DNA of 64,000 nucleotides. Origin: Cupriavidus pauculus (GTDB lineage: Bacteria; Pseudomonadota; Gammaproteobacteria; Burkholderiales; Burkholderiaceae). The position numbers and the translations under genes were made by a program. Every line of letters starts with the position of its first letter. Within the stretch, counting starts at the first letter, position 1. The notes under the pieces are model-generated. The model made no database searches, was not told where the DNA came from, and was given only the letters and a program-made list of their open reading frames with translations. Location of the stretch: assembly GCF_002858765.1 (NCBI RefSeq), contig NZ_PJRP01000010.1, positions 178,175-242,174 on the forward strand, given 5' to 3'. Shown here one piece after another: positions 39,823-48,254 of the stretch.

Positions 39823-41021
39823 GCGGCCAGGCTGCCTTCGTCAGCCAGGTCGATCAGCGGCAGCGCCACGGCGGCATGACGCAGTTCGCCGTTGACGATC
39901 GTGCCGCACACGCGCGGCAGACCCGGCAGGCTGTCGTCGATCAGCACCGCGTCGGCACGCATGCCCGGCACCAGCGCCCCCCGGTCACGCAGGCCAGCGG
40001 CGCGCGCCGGGTTGCGCGACACCAGATGCCAGGCTTCAGGCAGGCTGCAGACACCCAGCTGCACGAGCTTGAATGCGGCCTGCAGCGGCGCGGGATAGTA
40101 ATAATCCGAAGCCAGTACCGTACACAGGCCGGCGGCAATCATCTCGGTGGCGTTGGGCGCGCCGGTGTGGCTCTGGCCGCGCAACACATTGGGCGCGCCG
40201 AACACGGTTTCGTCGCCGATCTGGCGCGCCAGCGTGGCCACTTCTACAGTGAGCGGGAATTCGGCGATGGCGCAGCCCTGGCGATGGTAGTGCTGGCGCG
40301 TGGCCACATCGGGATCGTCGTGCGACGCTACCGGCAGCCCAGCCTCGCGGGCGGCGGTAACCAGTGTCGACACGGCGGCCGGCACGTCCTGCGCGTGGCG
40401 GCTGGCCGTGCGCAGCCGGCTGCGGAATGCCTCCATGTCGCATTCGGCGCGCTCGGCGTACTGCGCAAGCTTGCGCTCGTCGTTCATGCGGCGTGCCATG
40501 GTCGGCAGGTGGTCATTGATGGCCAGCAGGCTCACGCGGCCATCGCGCATCCATTGCAGGGCCGTCTCCACGCCGGCCAGGTGATAGGCCTCGAAACGCA
40601 GGTGGACCTTGTGCGACGCCCCCAGCACCGGCGCCAGTTGCGACAGCGCCTCGAACATGCGCACCGCGTAGGCTTCGCCGCGCAGGCCACCTTCCCAGGA
40701 CAGCGTCACGCCGTGGAATTCGGTGGTGATGCCATGCGCCAGCAACTGGCGGTCCACATCGAGCAGTGCCGGGCCATAAGGAAAGCTGACGCCAGGGCGC
40801 GGCATCACCGAGCGCTCGAACGCATCGCCATGGATGTCGACGATGCCGGGCAGCACCAGCAGGTCTCCGGCGTCGATGCACGGGCCGCTACCGCCTGCCT
40901 GCTGCGCGATGTTGCCTTGGTCGAAACCCAGCGTGGCGGGGGCGATGTTGCCGGCACCCAGCACACGGCGGCCGGTAATGCCGCGCAGCGGGAGCGAATA
41001 GGTTTGGGTTGTCTTTTGCAT
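39819..41021 (-). CDS. phnM: PhnM-family amidohydrolase, first copy
   Basis: This 400-residue amidohydrolase resembles alpha-D-ribose 1-methylphosphonate 5-triphosphate diphosphatase. It has the metal-site motif LPGIVDIHGDAFER near residue 58, LLAINDHLPT, LPVASHDDPD and GAPNVLRGQSHTG. It differs clearly from the second PhnM at 46810-48021, so it is an old paralogue rather than a recent duplicate. It lies between phnF and the DUF1045 gene. It may act on the same intermediate or a variant. Confidence 0.88.
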   Translation of the reverse strand: MQKTTQTYSLPLRGITGRRVLGAGNIAPATLGFDQGNIAQQAGGSGPCIDAGDLLVLPGIVDIHGDAFERSVMPRPGVSFPYGPALLDVDRQLLAHGITTEFHGVTLSWEGGLRGEAYAVRMFEALSQLAPVLGASHKVHLRFEAYHLAGVETALQWMRDGRVSLLAINDHLPTMARRMNDERKLAQYAERAECDMEAFRSRLRTASRHAQDVPAAVSTLVTAAREAGLPVASHDDPDVATRQHYHRQGCAIAEFPLTVEVATLARQIGDETVFGAPNVLRGQSHTGAPNATEMIAAGLCTVLASDYYYPAPLQAAFKLVQLGVCSLPEAWHLVSRNPARAAGLRDRGALVPGMRADAVLIDDSLPGLPRVCGTIVNGELRHAAVALPLIDLADEGSLAA

Positions 41022-41073
41022 GATGGGCGTTACGGGTTCACCAGCAAGTTAGCGCCGGCACATGACATACATA

Positions 41074-41084
41074 TGTCTAGACCA
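41074..41084. promoter_or_regulatory. Candidate PhnF operator before phnM copy 1
   Basis: On the minus strand the site reads TGGTCTAGACA, close to the TGGTATAGACCA motif that I recall for mycobacterial PhnF. The core GTCTAGAC is a perfect palindrome. It lies between the phnF stop and the phnM start. Confidence 0.55.
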
Positions 41085-41149
41085 ATGCGGTTGAACTACC
41101 AGCTTGAGCCATGAGGCCGACTGTGCCGCCAGGGCACGCGGCCCGTCTG

Positions 41150-41884
41150 TCAGTCGTTGTCGGACACCGTAAGCTGCACCCAGTCGCCAGCAAACCGCGT
41201 CATGCTGTACTGCACGGGCACGCCGTCGATATCGATGTTGAGCGCCTCCACCTGCAGCACGGGGCGCGTCTTGGGCTGGTTCAGCAGCCGCGCCACCGGG
41301 GCGCTGGGCATGGCCGCCGTAATGCGCGACCACTTGCGCGTGTAGTCGGCAATGCCGAACTGCGCCAGCGCACGCGAAATGGACTGCGTGTCGCGCACGG
41401 CATCCTCCAGGCCCGGAAAGCGCTTCGGGTCGAAATAGTGCTCGGCCACGTCGATGGTGCGCGCTTCGGCCTTGCCCACCATCTGGATATGCAGGATGTC
41501 GGCCGTGCGCGGCAGGCCCAGGTGCTTGGCAATCTCCGGCGCGCGCAGCGTCTGGCTGTCCACGATCTCCAGGTGCCCACGCATGCCCTGCGCGGCCAGG
41601 TTCTGCGAAAAGCGCGTGCGGCGGCCGATCGCGTAGTCGATCGCATGCTCCTGCACGAAGGTGCCCCGGCCCTGCTCGATACGCACCAGGCCGCTCAGTT
41701 CCAGTTCGCCCATCGCCCGCCGGATGGTGTGCCGGTTCACGGCAAAGCGCGTGGCCAGTTCCGGCTCCGGCGGCAGCTGCTCGCCAGGGCCATAGAGTTT
41801 GTTGCGGATGTCATCCGCCAGCGCCTCGCCAATCTGGCGCCACACCGCCACGCCGGAACCCCGTTCCACTTCCCGATCAGACAT
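41150..41884 (-). CDS. phnF: Phosphonate-operon regulator PhnF (GntR/HutC family)
   Basis: This 244-residue protein has an N-terminal winged helix with the GntR pattern (GEQLPPEPELATRFAVNRHT, IRRAMGELELSGLVRIEQGRG) and a C-terminal UTRA/HutC effector domain. It is divergent from phnG and upstream of phnM copy 1 on its own strand. GTCTAGAC-like sites flank it on both sides, so it likely represses both the phnG operon and its own downstream genes. Confidence 0.93.
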   Translation of the reverse strand: MSDREVERGSGVAVWRQIGEALADDIRNKLYGPGEQLPPEPELATRFAVNRHTIRRAMGELELSGLVRIEQGRGTFVQEHAIDYAIGRRTRFSQNLAAQGMRGHLEIVDSQTLRAPEIAKHLGLPRTADILHIQMVGKAEARTIDVAEHYFDPKRFPGLEDAVRDTQSISRALAQFGIADYTRKWSRITAAMPSAPVARLLNQPKTRPVLQVEALNIDIDGVPVQYSMTRFAGDWVQLTVSDND

Positions 41885-41980
41885 CTTTCGCCCTGCCCTG
41901 TGTCATCAAGCCTTAATGGTTGCCGTGCGATTGTGCCCTAGTCCCGGCGCGCCGGTGGCGTGCCCGAGCAAGTCCCCGAC

Positions 41981-41998
41981 CCGTCATGAAACGTTCAT
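41981..41998 (+). promoter_or_regulatory. phnG: Candidate Pho box of phnG
   Basis: CCGTCAT-GAAA-CGTTCAT has two 7-base repeats with a 4-base spacer; they match CTGTCAT at six and five positions. A TAGTAT -10 candidate lies at 42011-42016 within the next PhnF-like site. The order suggests PhoB activation with PhnF repression. Confidence 0.5.
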
Positions 41999-42005
41999 GT
42001 GGCTG

Positions 42006-42016
42006 TGGTCTAGTAT
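42006..42016 (+). promoter_or_regulatory. Candidate PhnF site overlapping the phnG -10 region
   Basis: TGGTCTAGTAT keeps the TGGTCTAG half of the site at 41074-41084. Overlap with the putative -10 element would allow repression. Confidence 0.45.
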
Positions 42017-42045
42017 CGCCGTGTTGTGTTAGTTTACATCTAAAC

Positions 42046-42053
42046 GTATAGAC
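42046..42053 (+). promoter_or_regulatory. Candidate PhnF site in the phnG leader
   Basis: GTATAGAC shares seven of eight bases with GTCTAGAC and stands 15 bases before the phnG ATG. Confidence 0.4.
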
Positions 42054-42067
42054 GTATAGGGGTGATC

Positions 42068-42556
42068 ATGCAAAATGAAACCGCCAACCCGGCCAATGCG
42101 GCACGTGCCGCGTGGCTGCGCGTGCTGGCGCTGACCCAGTCGGACGCGCTCGATGCGGCCTACGCCCGGCTGCAGGAAGCGGCCGCCCTGCCCGGCTACC
42201 GCCTGCTGCGCGAGCCGGAATCGGGCATGGCCATGGTGCGCGCCCGCGCGGGCGGCACCGGCGCCCAGTTCAATCTGGGTGAGATGTCGGTCACACGCTG
42301 CGCCGTGGTGCTCGACGAAACGCAGGGCGAAGCCGCCACGGCCGGCGTGTCGTATGTCCAGGGTCGCGGCCAGCGCCACGCCGAACAGGCCGCCGTGCTC
42401 GACGCCCTGCTGCAACGGCCCGCCTGGCACCAGCGCGTGCAGGACGTGGTCGTCGCCCCGCTGGCACAGGCGCTGACCGATCACGCCGCCCGCCAGGCCG
42501 CCACCGCCGCGCAAACCCGCGTGGAGTTCTTCACGATGGCCCGCGGAGAAGATTGA
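42068..42556 (+). CDS. phnG: C-P lyase core subunit PhnG
   Basis: The ATG at 42068 follows AGGGGTGATC and gives 162 residues. PhnG is part of the PhnGHIJ core. Recognisable parts are LLREPESGMAMVRARAGGTG, FNLGEMSVTRCAVVL and GYVQGR-like YVQGRGQRHAEQAA. It heads phnGHIJKLM; phnH starts one base after its stop. Confidence 0.94.
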   Translation: MQNETANPANAARAAWLRVLALTQSDALDAAYARLQEAAALPGYRLLREPESGMAMVRARAGGTGAQFNLGEMSVTRCAVVLDETQGEAATAGVSYVQGRGQRHAEQAAVLDALLQRPAWHQRVQDVVVAPLAQALTDHAARQAATAAQTRVEFFTMARGED

Positions 42557-42557
42557 G

Positions 42558-43199
42558 ATGTCGTTCCCACAGCATTCAATGCAAACCCCTGCCTCTGCCC
42601 CCAACGCCAACGCGGCCACCTCGCTGCTGCCCGGCTTCGACAATCCGGTTGATGACGCACAGGCCGTGTTCCGCGCCACGCTCCAAGCGTTCGCGCATCC
42701 GGGCCGCCTGGAAGCGCTGCCCGTCACCAGCGGCCAGCCCGAAGGCCTGTCTCCGGCCCTGACCGCGCTGCTGCTGACGCTGGCCGATCCCGACACCCCG
42801 GTGTGGCTGCCCGCCAGCGTGCCGGCCGCCGCGCGCGCCTTCCTGCGTTTTCACTGCGGCTGCCCGCTGGTCGACGCCCCCGGCGACGCCACCTTCGTGT
42901 GCGTGCCCGCCGGGCATCCCATGCCGGCGCTGGCCGACTGCGCGCAGGGCCTGCCCGCCTATCCGGACCGCTCCGCCACGCTGATCGTCGAGGTCGATTC
43001 GCTGCACGACGGCGACGCGCTGACGCTGCTCGGCCCCGGCATCGAAACCACGCAGGCGCTGCATGTGCGCGGCCTGCCCGCCGATTTCCGCCCGGCCTGG
43101 CGCGCCAACAACGCCCGCTTTCCGCTGGGCGTGGACCTGCTGCTGGCCAGCGGCAAGCAATTCTGCGCCCTGACGCGCACCACCCGCGTGGAGGACTGA
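42558..43199 (+). CDS. phnH: C-P lyase core subunit PhnH
   Basis: This 213-residue PhnH homologue has the FDNPVDDAQAVFRATLQAFA start and a central LLLTLADPDTPVWLP. It continues with RGLPADFRPAWRANNARFPL and the end GVDLLLASGKQFCALTRTTR. It has the PLP-transferase-like fold in the family but no cofactor. It is one base after phnG and one base before phnI. Confidence 0.94.
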   Translation: MSFPQHSMQTPASAPNANAATSLLPGFDNPVDDAQAVFRATLQAFAHPGRLEALPVTSGQPEGLSPALTALLLTLADPDTPVWLPASVPAAARAFLRFHCGCPLVDAPGDATFVCVPAGHPMPALADCAQGLPAYPDRSATLIVEVDSLHDGDALTLLGPGIETTQALHVRGLPADFRPAWRANNARFPLGVDLLLASGKQFCALTRTTRVED

Positions 43200-43200
43200 C

Positions 43201-44340
43201 ATGTACGTAGCCGTCAAGGGTGGCGAGCGCGCCATCCTCAATTCGTACCAGATGCTGGACACCTACCGCCGTGGCGACACGTCGGTGCCCGAACTCACGC
43301 TGGCGCAGATCCGCGAGCAGATGCCGCTGGCCGTGGCGCGTGTGATGGCCGAGGGCTCGCTCTACGACCCGCACCTGGCCGCGCTGGCCATCAAGCAGGC
43401 CGCCGGCGACCAGATCGAGGCCATCTTCCTGCTGCGCGCCTATCGCACCACGCTGGCCCGCTTCGGTTACACCCAGGCGCTGGATACCGGCAGGATGAAG
43501 CTGCAACGCCGCATCTCGTCGACGTTCAAGGACGTCCCGGGTGGCCAGGTGCTGGGCCCGACGTATGACTACACGCAGCGCCTGCTCGACTTCACGCTCG
43601 AAGCGGGCCGCGACCCGGCCCCGCTGACGCCGTCGCCGGAGCCGCTGGCATCGAACATGCCGCGCGTGACCGGTCTGCTCGAAGCCGAATCGCTGGTCGA
43701 AGCCGACACGATTCCTGCCGGCGACCCGGCGCCGCCCGACCTCACGCGCGAGCCGCTGACCTTCCCGGCCGAGCGTCCCGCCCGCCTGCAGAACCTGGCT
43801 CGCGCCGACGAAGGCTTTCTGCTGGCCATGGGTTACTCGACGCAGCGCGGCTACGGCAATTCGCACCCGTTCGCTGCCGAGATCCGCTACGGCAGCACCG
43901 AAGTGGAAATGTTCATCGAGGAGCTGGGCTTTGCCGTGACCATCGGCGAAGTGGAACTGACCGAATGCCAGATGGTGAGCCAGTTCGCGGGCAACGCCGA
44001 CGAGGCGCCGCGCCTGACGCGCGGCTACGGGCTGGTGTTCGGCTACAACGAACGCAAGGCGATGTCGATGGCGCTGGCGGACCGCGCCATGCGCGCCGAG
44101 GAACTGGGCGAAGCCGCCGACAACCCGGCCAACGACATCGAGTTCATGCTGTACCACAGCGACAACGTGGAAGCATCCGGCTTCGTGCAGCACCTGAAGC
44201 TGCCGCACTACGTGGACTTCCAGGCCAACCTGGAACTGCTGCGCCGGCTGCGCGCCGAGCAGGAAGCCCAGACCGCACCGGCCACCGCATCCCCCGACGC
44301 GCCGCAACCGTCGCCATCGCAAGAGGAGTCGCTGGCATGA
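43201..44340 (+). CDS. phnI: C-P lyase core subunit PhnI (nucleosidase)
   Basis: This 379-residue protein joins the phosphonate to MgATP in place of adenine. Motifs are MYVAVKGGERAILNSYQML, LKAQRRIS-like KLQRRISSTFKDVPGG, GYSTQRGYGNSHPFAAEIR and VFGYNERKAMSMALADRAMR. It is slightly longer than E. coli PhnI owing to a Pro/Ser/Ala tail. Its stop overlaps the phnJ start by four bases. Confidence 0.96.
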   Translation: MYVAVKGGERAILNSYQMLDTYRRGDTSVPELTLAQIREQMPLAVARVMAEGSLYDPHLAALAIKQAAGDQIEAIFLLRAYRTTLARFGYTQALDTGRMKLQRRISSTFKDVPGGQVLGPTYDYTQRLLDFTLEAGRDPAPLTPSPEPLASNMPRVTGLLEAESLVEADTIPAGDPAPPDLTREPLTFPAERPARLQNLARADEGFLLAMGYSTQRGYGNSHPFAAEIRYGSTEVEMFIEELGFAVTIGEVELTECQMVSQFAGNADEAPRLTRGYGLVFGYNERKAMSMALADRAMRAEELGEAADNPANDIEFMLYHSDNVEASGFVQHLKLPHYVDFQANLELLRRLRAEQEAQTAPATASPDAPQPSPSQEESLA

Positions 44341-45260
44341 CCGCCGCCAACGCCAACACCGCCGCCGCAACCACCGCCACGACCGCCACCATCGCGCGCG
44401 ACGACCACTACAACTTCGGCTACCTGGACGAGTCCACCAAGCGCATGCTGCGCCGCGCGCTGCTGAAGGCCGTGGCCATCCCCGGCTACCAGGTGCCGTT
44501 CGGCAGCCGCGAAATGCCGCTGCCGTATGGCTGGGGCACCGGCGGCATCCAGGTGACCGCCGCCATCATCGGCCGCCAGGACGTGCTCAAGGTGATCGAC
44601 CAGGGGTCCGACGACACCACGAACGCGATCAACATCCGCCGCTTCTTCGGCCGCGTGACCGGCGTGCAGACCACCGAGCGCACCGCCGAAGCAACGATCA
44701 TCCAGACGCGCCATCGCATTCCCGAGACGAAGCTGCGTGCAGGCCAGACCATGGTGTACCAGGTGCCCATTCCCGAGCCGCTGCGCTGGCTGGAACCCAG
44801 CGAGACCGAGACGCGCACGATGCACGCGCTGGCCGAATACGGATCGATGCACGTGAAGCTGTACGAGGACATTGCGCATCACGGCCATATCGCCACCACG
44901 TACGACTACCCGGTCATCGTCAACCAGCGCTACATGATGCGCCCGTCGCCGATTCCGAAGTTCGACAACCCCAAGCTCGACCGCAGCCCCGCGCTGATGC
45001 TGTTCGGCGCCGGCCGCGAAAAGCGTGTCTACGCCGTGCCGCCGTACACGTCGGTCAAGAGCCTGGACTTTGTCGACCATCCGTTCACCGTGGAGAAGTG
45101 GTCGAGCTGCTGCGCGCAATGCGGCGCCACCGACAGCTACCTGGACGAAATCATCACCGACGATGCCGGCACGCGCATGTTCGTGTGCTCGGACACCGAG
45201 TACTGCGCCGATCGCCAGGCCGCGCAAGCCGTCAAGACCGCCGCCGGAGGCCAACCATGA
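44337..45260 (+). CDS. phnJ: Alpha-D-ribose 1-methylphosphonate 5-phosphate C-P lyase
   Basis: This 307-residue radical-SAM-like enzyme breaks the C-P bond. A short Ala/Thr leader (residues 1-20) precedes YNFGYLDESTKRMLRRAL. The Fe-S motif C-x2-C-x21-C-x5-C is intact with Cys259, Cys262, Cys284 and Cys290. GWGTGGIQVTAAIIG near 60-75 matches the glycyl region of the family. It overlaps phnI by four bases and phnK by four bases. Confidence 0.96.
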   Translation: MTAANANTAAATTATTATIARDDHYNFGYLDESTKRMLRRALLKAVAIPGYQVPFGSREMPLPYGWGTGGIQVTAAIIGRQDVLKVIDQGSDDTTNAINIRRFFGRVTGVQTTERTAEATIIQTRHRIPETKLRAGQTMVYQVPIPEPLRWLEPSETETRTMHALAEYGSMHVKLYEDIAHHGHIATTYDYPVIVNQRYMMRPSPIPKFDNPKLDRSPALMLFGAGREKRVYAVPPYTSVKSLDFVDHPFTVEKWSSCCAQCGATDSYLDEIITDDAGTRMFVCSDTEYCADRQAAQAVKTAAGGQP

Positions 45261-46033
45261 ACGCCACGCCACTGCTTTCCGTCCGACAGCTCACGCACAC
45301 CTGGGACGGCGTGCACGGCTGCCACGACGTCAACTTCGACCTGTACCCCGGCGAAGTGCTGTGCGTGGTCGGCGAATCGGGCTCGGGCAAGAGCACGCTG
45401 CTGCAGGCGCTGTCGATGCAGGTGAAAGCGCAGCGCGGCAGCGTCAGCTACGACATGCGCGAAGCGGGCCTGACCGACCTGGCCACGCTGTCCAGCGCGC
45501 GCATGCGCCTGCTGGCGCGCACCGACTGGGGCTTCGTGCGCCAGCACGCCCGCGACGGCCTGCGTATGCAGGTCAGCGCCGGTGCCAATATCGCCGAGCG
45601 GCTGATGGCCGTGGGCAACCGCCACTACGGCGACCTGCGCGAGATCGCCGGGGCCTGGCTGGAGAAGATGGAAATCGATCTGGCCCGCCTGGACGATGTG
45701 CCGAGCACGTTCTCGGGTGGCATGCAGCAGCGCCTGCAGATCGCGCGCAACCTGGTCACGCATCCGCGCCTGGTGTTCATGGACGAGCCCACCGCATCGC
45801 TGGACGTCTCGGTGCAGGCCCGCCTGCTGGACCTGATGCGCCGGCTGGTGACCGACCTGGGCCTGGCCGCCATCCTCGTCACGCACGACCTGGCCGTGGC
45901 GCGCCTGCTGGCCCACCGCACGCTGGTGATGCAGGGCGGCCGTGTGGTGGAACAAGGCCTGACCGACCAAATCCTGGACGACCCGCAGCATCCGTACACG
46001 CAGCTGCTGGTTTCCTCCATCCTGCAGGGCTGA
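45257..46033 (+). CDS. phnK: C-P lyase accessory ABC ATPase PhnK
   Basis: This 258-residue ABC ATPase has Walker A VVGESGSGKSTLL, the signature TFSGGMQQRLQIARNL and Walker B LVFMDEPTASLDVS. It has no permease partner and in E. coli docks on the PhnGHIJ core. The start ATG at 45257 overlaps phnJ. Its stop lies two bases before phnL. Confidence 0.95.
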   Translation: MNATPLLSVRQLTHTWDGVHGCHDVNFDLYPGEVLCVVGESGSGKSTLLQALSMQVKAQRGSVSYDMREAGLTDLATLSSARMRLLARTDWGFVRQHARDGLRMQVSAGANIAERLMAVGNRHYGDLREIAGAWLEKMEIDLARLDDVPSTFSGGMQQRLQIARNLVTHPRLVFMDEPTASLDVSVQARLLDLMRRLVTDLGLAAILVTHDLAVARLLAHRTLVMQGGRVVEQGLTDQILDDPQHPYTQLLVSSILQG

Positions 46034-46035
46034 CC

Positions 46036-46764
46036 ATGACGCAAGCAGATACCCGGAAGCTGATCGAGGTCCGTGGCCTCGGCAAGATGTTCACGTTGCA
46101 CAACCAGGGCGGCATCCGCCTGCCCGTGCTGCAGGCGATCGACTTCGATGCGTCGCGCGGCGAATGCCTGGTGCTGTCGGGCCGCTCGGGCACCGGCAAG
46201 AGCACGCTGCTGCGCTGCCTGTACGGCAACTACCTGGCCACCGAAGGCACGATCCGCCTGCGCGATACCAGCGCAGCGGGCGAGCCGTGGGTGGAACTGA
46301 CGAATGCCCCCGAACAGCACGTGCTGAAGCTGCGCCGCGACGTGATTGGCTATGTGTCGCAGTTCCTGCGCGCCATCCCGCGCGTCTCGGCGCTCGACGT
46401 GGTGGCTGATCCGATGCAGCAGCGCGGCGCCAGCCACGAGGAAGCCCGCGCCCGGGCGGCCGTGCTGCTCGAACGCCTGAACCTGCCGCGCCGCCTGTGG
46501 GACCTGCCGCCGGCCACGTTCTCGGGCGGCGAGCAGCAGCGCGTGAACATTGCGCGCGGCCTGATCGGCGGCCATCCGATCCTGCTGCTCGACGAACCGA
46601 CCGCGTCGCTGGATGCCGACAACCGCGCGGTAGTGATCGCGCTGATCCGCGAAGCGCTGGCCGAAGGCCGCGCGCTGATCGGCATCTTTCACGACGAAGC
46701 CGTACGCGATGCCGTGGCCACACGTGCGCTGCCGCTGCAGCCAGCCGTGGCCGCCAACGCCTGA
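46036..46764 (+). CDS. phnL: C-P lyase accessory ABC ATPase PhnL
   Basis: This 242-residue ABC ATPase has Walker A LSGRSGTGKSTLLRC, a Q-loop YVSQFLRAIPRVSALDVV, the signature TFSGGEQQRVNIARGL and Walker B ILLLDEPTASLDADN. It binds with PhnK to the C-P lyase core in the E. coli complex. It is two bases from phnK and 45 bp before the second phnM. Confidence 0.95.
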   Translation: MTQADTRKLIEVRGLGKMFTLHNQGGIRLPVLQAIDFDASRGECLVLSGRSGTGKSTLLRCLYGNYLATEGTIRLRDTSAAGEPWVELTNAPEQHVLKLRRDVIGYVSQFLRAIPRVSALDVVADPMQQRGASHEEARARAAVLLERLNLPRRLWDLPPATFSGGEQQRVNIARGLIGGHPILLLDEPTASLDADNRAVVIALIREALAEGRALIGIFHDEAVRDAVATRALPLQPAVAANA

Positions 46765-46809
46765 CGGCGCCCCCGACAAACCTGCCCTGAACCTGAAACG
46801 GAACCGGAC

Positions 46810-48021
46810 ATGTCCACCACTTACCTGACGCACGCCACGCTGGTCCTGCCCGACCGCGTGCTGCACGACAGCGCCCTGCTGATCGCCGACGGCCAGATCG
46901 CCGCCATCGAACCCGAGTCGGCCCCCGCCCATGCCAACGTCATCGACCTGCGCGGCCATACCGTGATGCCAGGCCTGATCGACGTGCATTGCGATGCCAT
47001 CGAGAAGGAAGCCGAGCCGCGCGCCAACGTGCTGTTTCCGCTCGACTTCGCCGTGGCGCAGGTTGACCGCCGCAATGCCGCCGCGGGCATCACCACGCCG
47101 TACCACGCGCTGTCGTTTGCCAGCAACCAGTTCGGCGTGCGCAACAACGACACCGCCGCCACGCTGGTGCGCACGGTGGCCGAGTACCGCAAGCACAGCC
47201 TGGTCGACAACCGCATCCACTGCCGCTACGAAGTCACCGACGCGGCCGCCGTGCCGGTGCTGGAAATGCTGATGGCCGAGGGCGTGGTGGATCTGCTGTC
47301 CGTGATGGATCACTCGCCGGGCCAGGGTCAGTTCAAGACGCTCGACGCCTACCTGTCGTACATGATGGGCAACCACGGCATGAGCCGCGACGAAGCGGCC
47401 GACGCCGCCGCCAAGAAGACCGCCGAACTCGACGGTGCCACCGAGCGCGTCAACCGCCTGGTGTCTAAGGCCCACGCGCTGGGCGTGCCCACGGCCAGCC
47501 ACGACGACGATTCGCCACAACGCATTGCCGCCATGCACGCGCTGGGCGTACGCATGAGCGAGTTCCCGATCAACCTGGAGACGGCGCAGGCCGCCGCCGC
47601 GCATGCGTTGCCAACCATCCTGGGCGCGCCCAACGTGCTGCGCGGCAAGAGCCAGAGCGGTTCGATGCGTGCCATCGACGCCATCCACGCCAGGGTCGGC
47701 AACATCCTCTGTTCGGACTACCAGCCGTCGACGCTGATTGCCGCCGCCTTCGCCGCAGCACGCCTGGCGGACCTGCCGCTCAACGAGGCGCTGGCGCTGG
47801 TCAGTGCCAACCCCGCCGATGCCTGCCTGCTCGACGACCGTGGCCGCCTGCTGCCCGGCAAGCGCGCCGACGTGATCGCCGTGGCCAGCGTGGCGGGCCA
47901 GCCGCTGGTCACGCATACGTGGTCGGCGGGCCGGCTGGTGTTTGCCGCGGGCTACCCGGCCGTGCAGCGCGCCACCCCGCATGCCGCCTCGCACGCGGCC
48001 GAAGCGCAGGCCGTGGTCTGA
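46810..48021 (+). CDS. phnM: Alpha-D-ribose 1-methylphosphonate 5-triphosphate diphosphatase, second copy
   Basis: This 403-residue amidohydrolase is the standard phnM by position (after phnL) and sequence: GHTVMPGLIDVHCDAIEKEA, LLSVMDHSPGQGQF, PTASHDDDSPQRIAAMHALG and GAPNVLRGKSQSGS. It removes pyrophosphate from the triphosphate intermediate before PhnJ acts. A second, diverged copy lies at 39819-41021. AACCGGAC precedes the ATG. It ends the operon. Confidence 0.95.
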   Translation: MSTTYLTHATLVLPDRVLHDSALLIADGQIAAIEPESAPAHANVIDLRGHTVMPGLIDVHCDAIEKEAEPRANVLFPLDFAVAQVDRRNAAAGITTPYHALSFASNQFGVRNNDTAATLVRTVAEYRKHSLVDNRIHCRYEVTDAAAVPVLEMLMAEGVVDLLSVMDHSPGQGQFKTLDAYLSYMMGNHGMSRDEAADAAAKKTAELDGATERVNRLVSKAHALGVPTASHDDDSPQRIAAMHALGVRMSEFPINLETAQAAAAHALPTILGAPNVLRGKSQSGSMRAIDAIHARVGNILCSDYQPSTLIAAAFAAARLADLPLNEALALVSANPADACLLDDRGRLLPGKRADVIAVASVAGQPLVTHTWSAGRLVFAAGYPAVQRATPHAASHAAEAQAVV

Positions 48022-48097
48022 CGGACATGCCGACGCGCGGTCAAACGCGCGTTCGGCATCGTCCATCGTCAAACGAAAAAATACGGAAAGCGAAACG

Positions 48098-48124
48098 AAA
48101 AAGGCCGCGCATCGTCGCGCGGCC
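48098..48124 (-). terminator. Terminator-like hairpin oriented to the minus strand
   Basis: GGCCGCG/CGCGGCC pairs around an eight-base loop. T5 follows only on the minus strand, although no minus-strand gene ends directly to its right. It may still slow the phn transcript from the left. Confidence 0.35.
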
Positions 48125-48254
48125 ACATTCATTGACTATAGGCGTTGCGCGCGGTCCCCGCACGCTAGGGCTAGTCCCCATCACTGGCGGCTGGCCTTTG
48201 CACCGCTATCCCCTACTCTGAAGGTGAAGGTAGCGGGAGTTTGAAGGGGTCGAC

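Noticed and set aside
45625..48132. An 835-codon minus-strand ORF across phnK, phnL and phnM
   Set aside because: It is antisense to three well-supported genes and has no recognisable domain; composition is typical of a GC shadow.
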